From assembly GCF_001436755.1 (NCBI RefSeq), contig NZ_AYZD01000023.1:1-64000 (forward strand): a DNA stretch of 64,000 nt, given 5' to 3'. The notes beneath the pieces are model-generated. The model saw only the letters and a list, made by a program, of their open reading frames with translations, made no database searches and was not told where the DNA came from. Both the position numbers and the translations under genes were made by a program. The stretch's first letter is position 1. The number at the start of each line of letters is the position of its first letter. Source of the DNA: Liquorilactobacillus aquaticus DSM 21051 (GTDB lineage: Bacteria; Bacillota; Bacilli; Lactobacillales; Lactobacillaceae). Shown here piece by piece: positions 63,204-64,000 of the stretch.

Positions 63204-64000
63204 TTATTCGCTATCTTGACTGCTTGTACTGCTCGAAGTGCTCGTACTGTTCGAAGTACTTGAACTATCCGAACTACTTGATGAACTATCCGAGCTAGAA
63301 CTACTTTCCCTCTGGTTTGAACTATCAGTAACAGTGTCCTCACTTTTAGCCGTTGATGCAGAACTTGTCTCATTGGATGTCGATTCACTATCATCATCGT
63401 TTGATGAATCATTGACTTCAATTTGAACCTTAACATTTTTAGGCGTAACCTTCGTTACACCACTATTAGGATTGGCAAGTGTCACCGTCTTTGTTGTAGA
63501 AGTGTTTACGTCTTCAATTGAGACAGGTACTTCCAGTTTACTTATATTTGATAAAGCAGACTTGGTTCCTTGCAAAGTTACTTCTTTAACATCACTCGAA
63601 AATTTATAACTTTTTCCCTTAACTCCATCACCACTTGAAACGAAATCAAGCGATACCTTTTTAGACGAATTCGTGGTATAAATCGGTAATTTAACTCTAA
63701 TCGTCTGTGGTGTGATGACTACGTTGAGAATTTTACCGCTATTATCAACAGCTTGCAACAAAACTTGGCGTGTAATTGTTTGCCGTGTTCCCTGTGGAAT
63801 CTCTATTGCAGCAACGACTTCAGCAATTTTATTAATGTCTTCTCTTGCCCCTGTAACATTTGCTACTTCCTGATCAGTTGAAGGTTTTCCAATACTGTAG
63901 TCACTTGTAAGCCTGTTTGAATCATATTTGACTTGAACTGGAAAACTTGCCGTTTTACGTCGACTGATCGTTACTTTTATTGACTGGGGACTAAGTTCAT
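63204..64000 (-). CDS. cdaR: c-di-AMP synthesis regulator CdaR (YbbR domains), 3' part
   Basis: Partial, open through the right edge; about 265 residues visible. Repeated YbbR domains: [20 protein letters not shown], then [20 protein letters not shown] and [16 protein letters not shown], with [18 protein letters not shown] last. Extracytoplasmic regulator of the diadenylate cyclase CdaA. After the last domain comes a Ser/Thr/Asp/Glu-rich low-complexity tail of about 70 residues (for example [15 protein letters not shown]), likely wall-spanning. Start and membrane anchor lie outside the window. Confidence 0.92.
   Translation of the reverse strand, partial: ELSPQSIKVTISRRKTASFPVQVKYDSNRLTSDYSIGKPSTDQEVANVTGAREDINKIAEVVAAIEIPQGTRQTITRQVLLQAVDNSGKILNVVITPQTIRVKLPIYTTNSSKKVSLDFVSSGDGVKGKSYKFSSDVKEVTLQGTKSALSNISKLEVPVSIEDVNTSTTKTVTLANPNSGVTKVTPKNVKVQIEVNDSSNDDDSESTSNETSSASTAKSEDTVTDSSNQRESSSSSDSSSSSSDSSSTSNSTSTSSSTSSQDSE

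Noticed and set aside
63200-63436. 78-codon minus-strand frame within cdaR
   Set aside because: Out-of-frame reading of the Ser/Asp repeat; Val/Arg-rich product is a repeat artefact.
1-64000. CRISPR arrays, prophage or insertion sequences
   Set aside because: No evenly spaced repeats, integrase, transposase or phage structural gene found in any frame.

Overview
The window is AT-rich DNA of a Lactobacillaceae bacterium, most like Liquorilactobacillus or a near relative (inference from gene content). Supporting signs are the tmRNA tag AKNNNNSYALAA, divergent ccpA/pepQ, a comG operon followed by a YtxK-type methylase and ackA, LtaS, the c-di-AMP proteins CbpB and CdaR, and DapH/acetyl-DAP deacetylase, which suggests meso-DAP peptidoglycan. 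Almost all of it is ordinary chromosomal backbone. I see no prophage, IS element or CRISPR array.

Layout. 0-0.3 kb: tandem minus-strand promoters and a BoxA-like leader, apparently the front of an rRNA operon lying just left of the window. 0.3-9 kb: cvfD, ppiB, ferredoxin-NADP reductase, DedA, then the TIGR01906/HAD/YutD/YunD cluster, a phosphoesterase and an amino acid permease. 9-15 kb: ackA, a methylase and comGA-GG. 15-22.6 kb: ribokinase, YebC, VanZ, CcpA, PepQ, two envelope stress proteins, MscS. 22.8-26.2 kb: acetyl-DAP deacetylase, DapH, CbpB, GlpF. 26.5-36.3 kb: an oxidoreductase, the histidine operon hisZGDBHAFIEC behind a T-box leader with a CAC specifier, and hisJ just upstream. 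36.3-49.8 kb: hydrolase, pgi, sugar uptake, RlmI-type methylase, LtaS, tmRNA, L,D-transpeptidase, AzgA permease, NAD(P)H oxidoreductase, RNase HI, hemolysin III. 50-54.8 kb: DUF1836 regulator, fba, and feoA-feoB with a Cys-rich partner under a Fur-like box. 54.9-60.2 kb: pstS-(small membrane protein)-pstC-pstA-pstB-pstB-phoU behind Pho-box-like repeats. 60.2-61.8 kb: poorly explained region. 61.8-64 kb: glmM and the 3' part of cdaR.

The best candidates for new biology: (1) an approximately 95-nt small RNA at 60903-60997 with a consensus promoter overlaid by two tandem cre-like sites and a strong terminator, suggesting a CcpA-controlled sRNA; (2) two genes whose best-supported start codons are ATC (RNase HI, where the viroplasmin domain has no other in-frame start) and ATT (L,D-transpeptidase); (3) an unlisted 55-residue membrane protein inside the pst operon; (4) small or orphan proteins near 47.5, 60.6 and 61.2 kb. 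Many start positions below were chosen from Shine-Dalgarno (SD) spacing rather than the longest reading frame. All family assignments are by recognition, without database searches.
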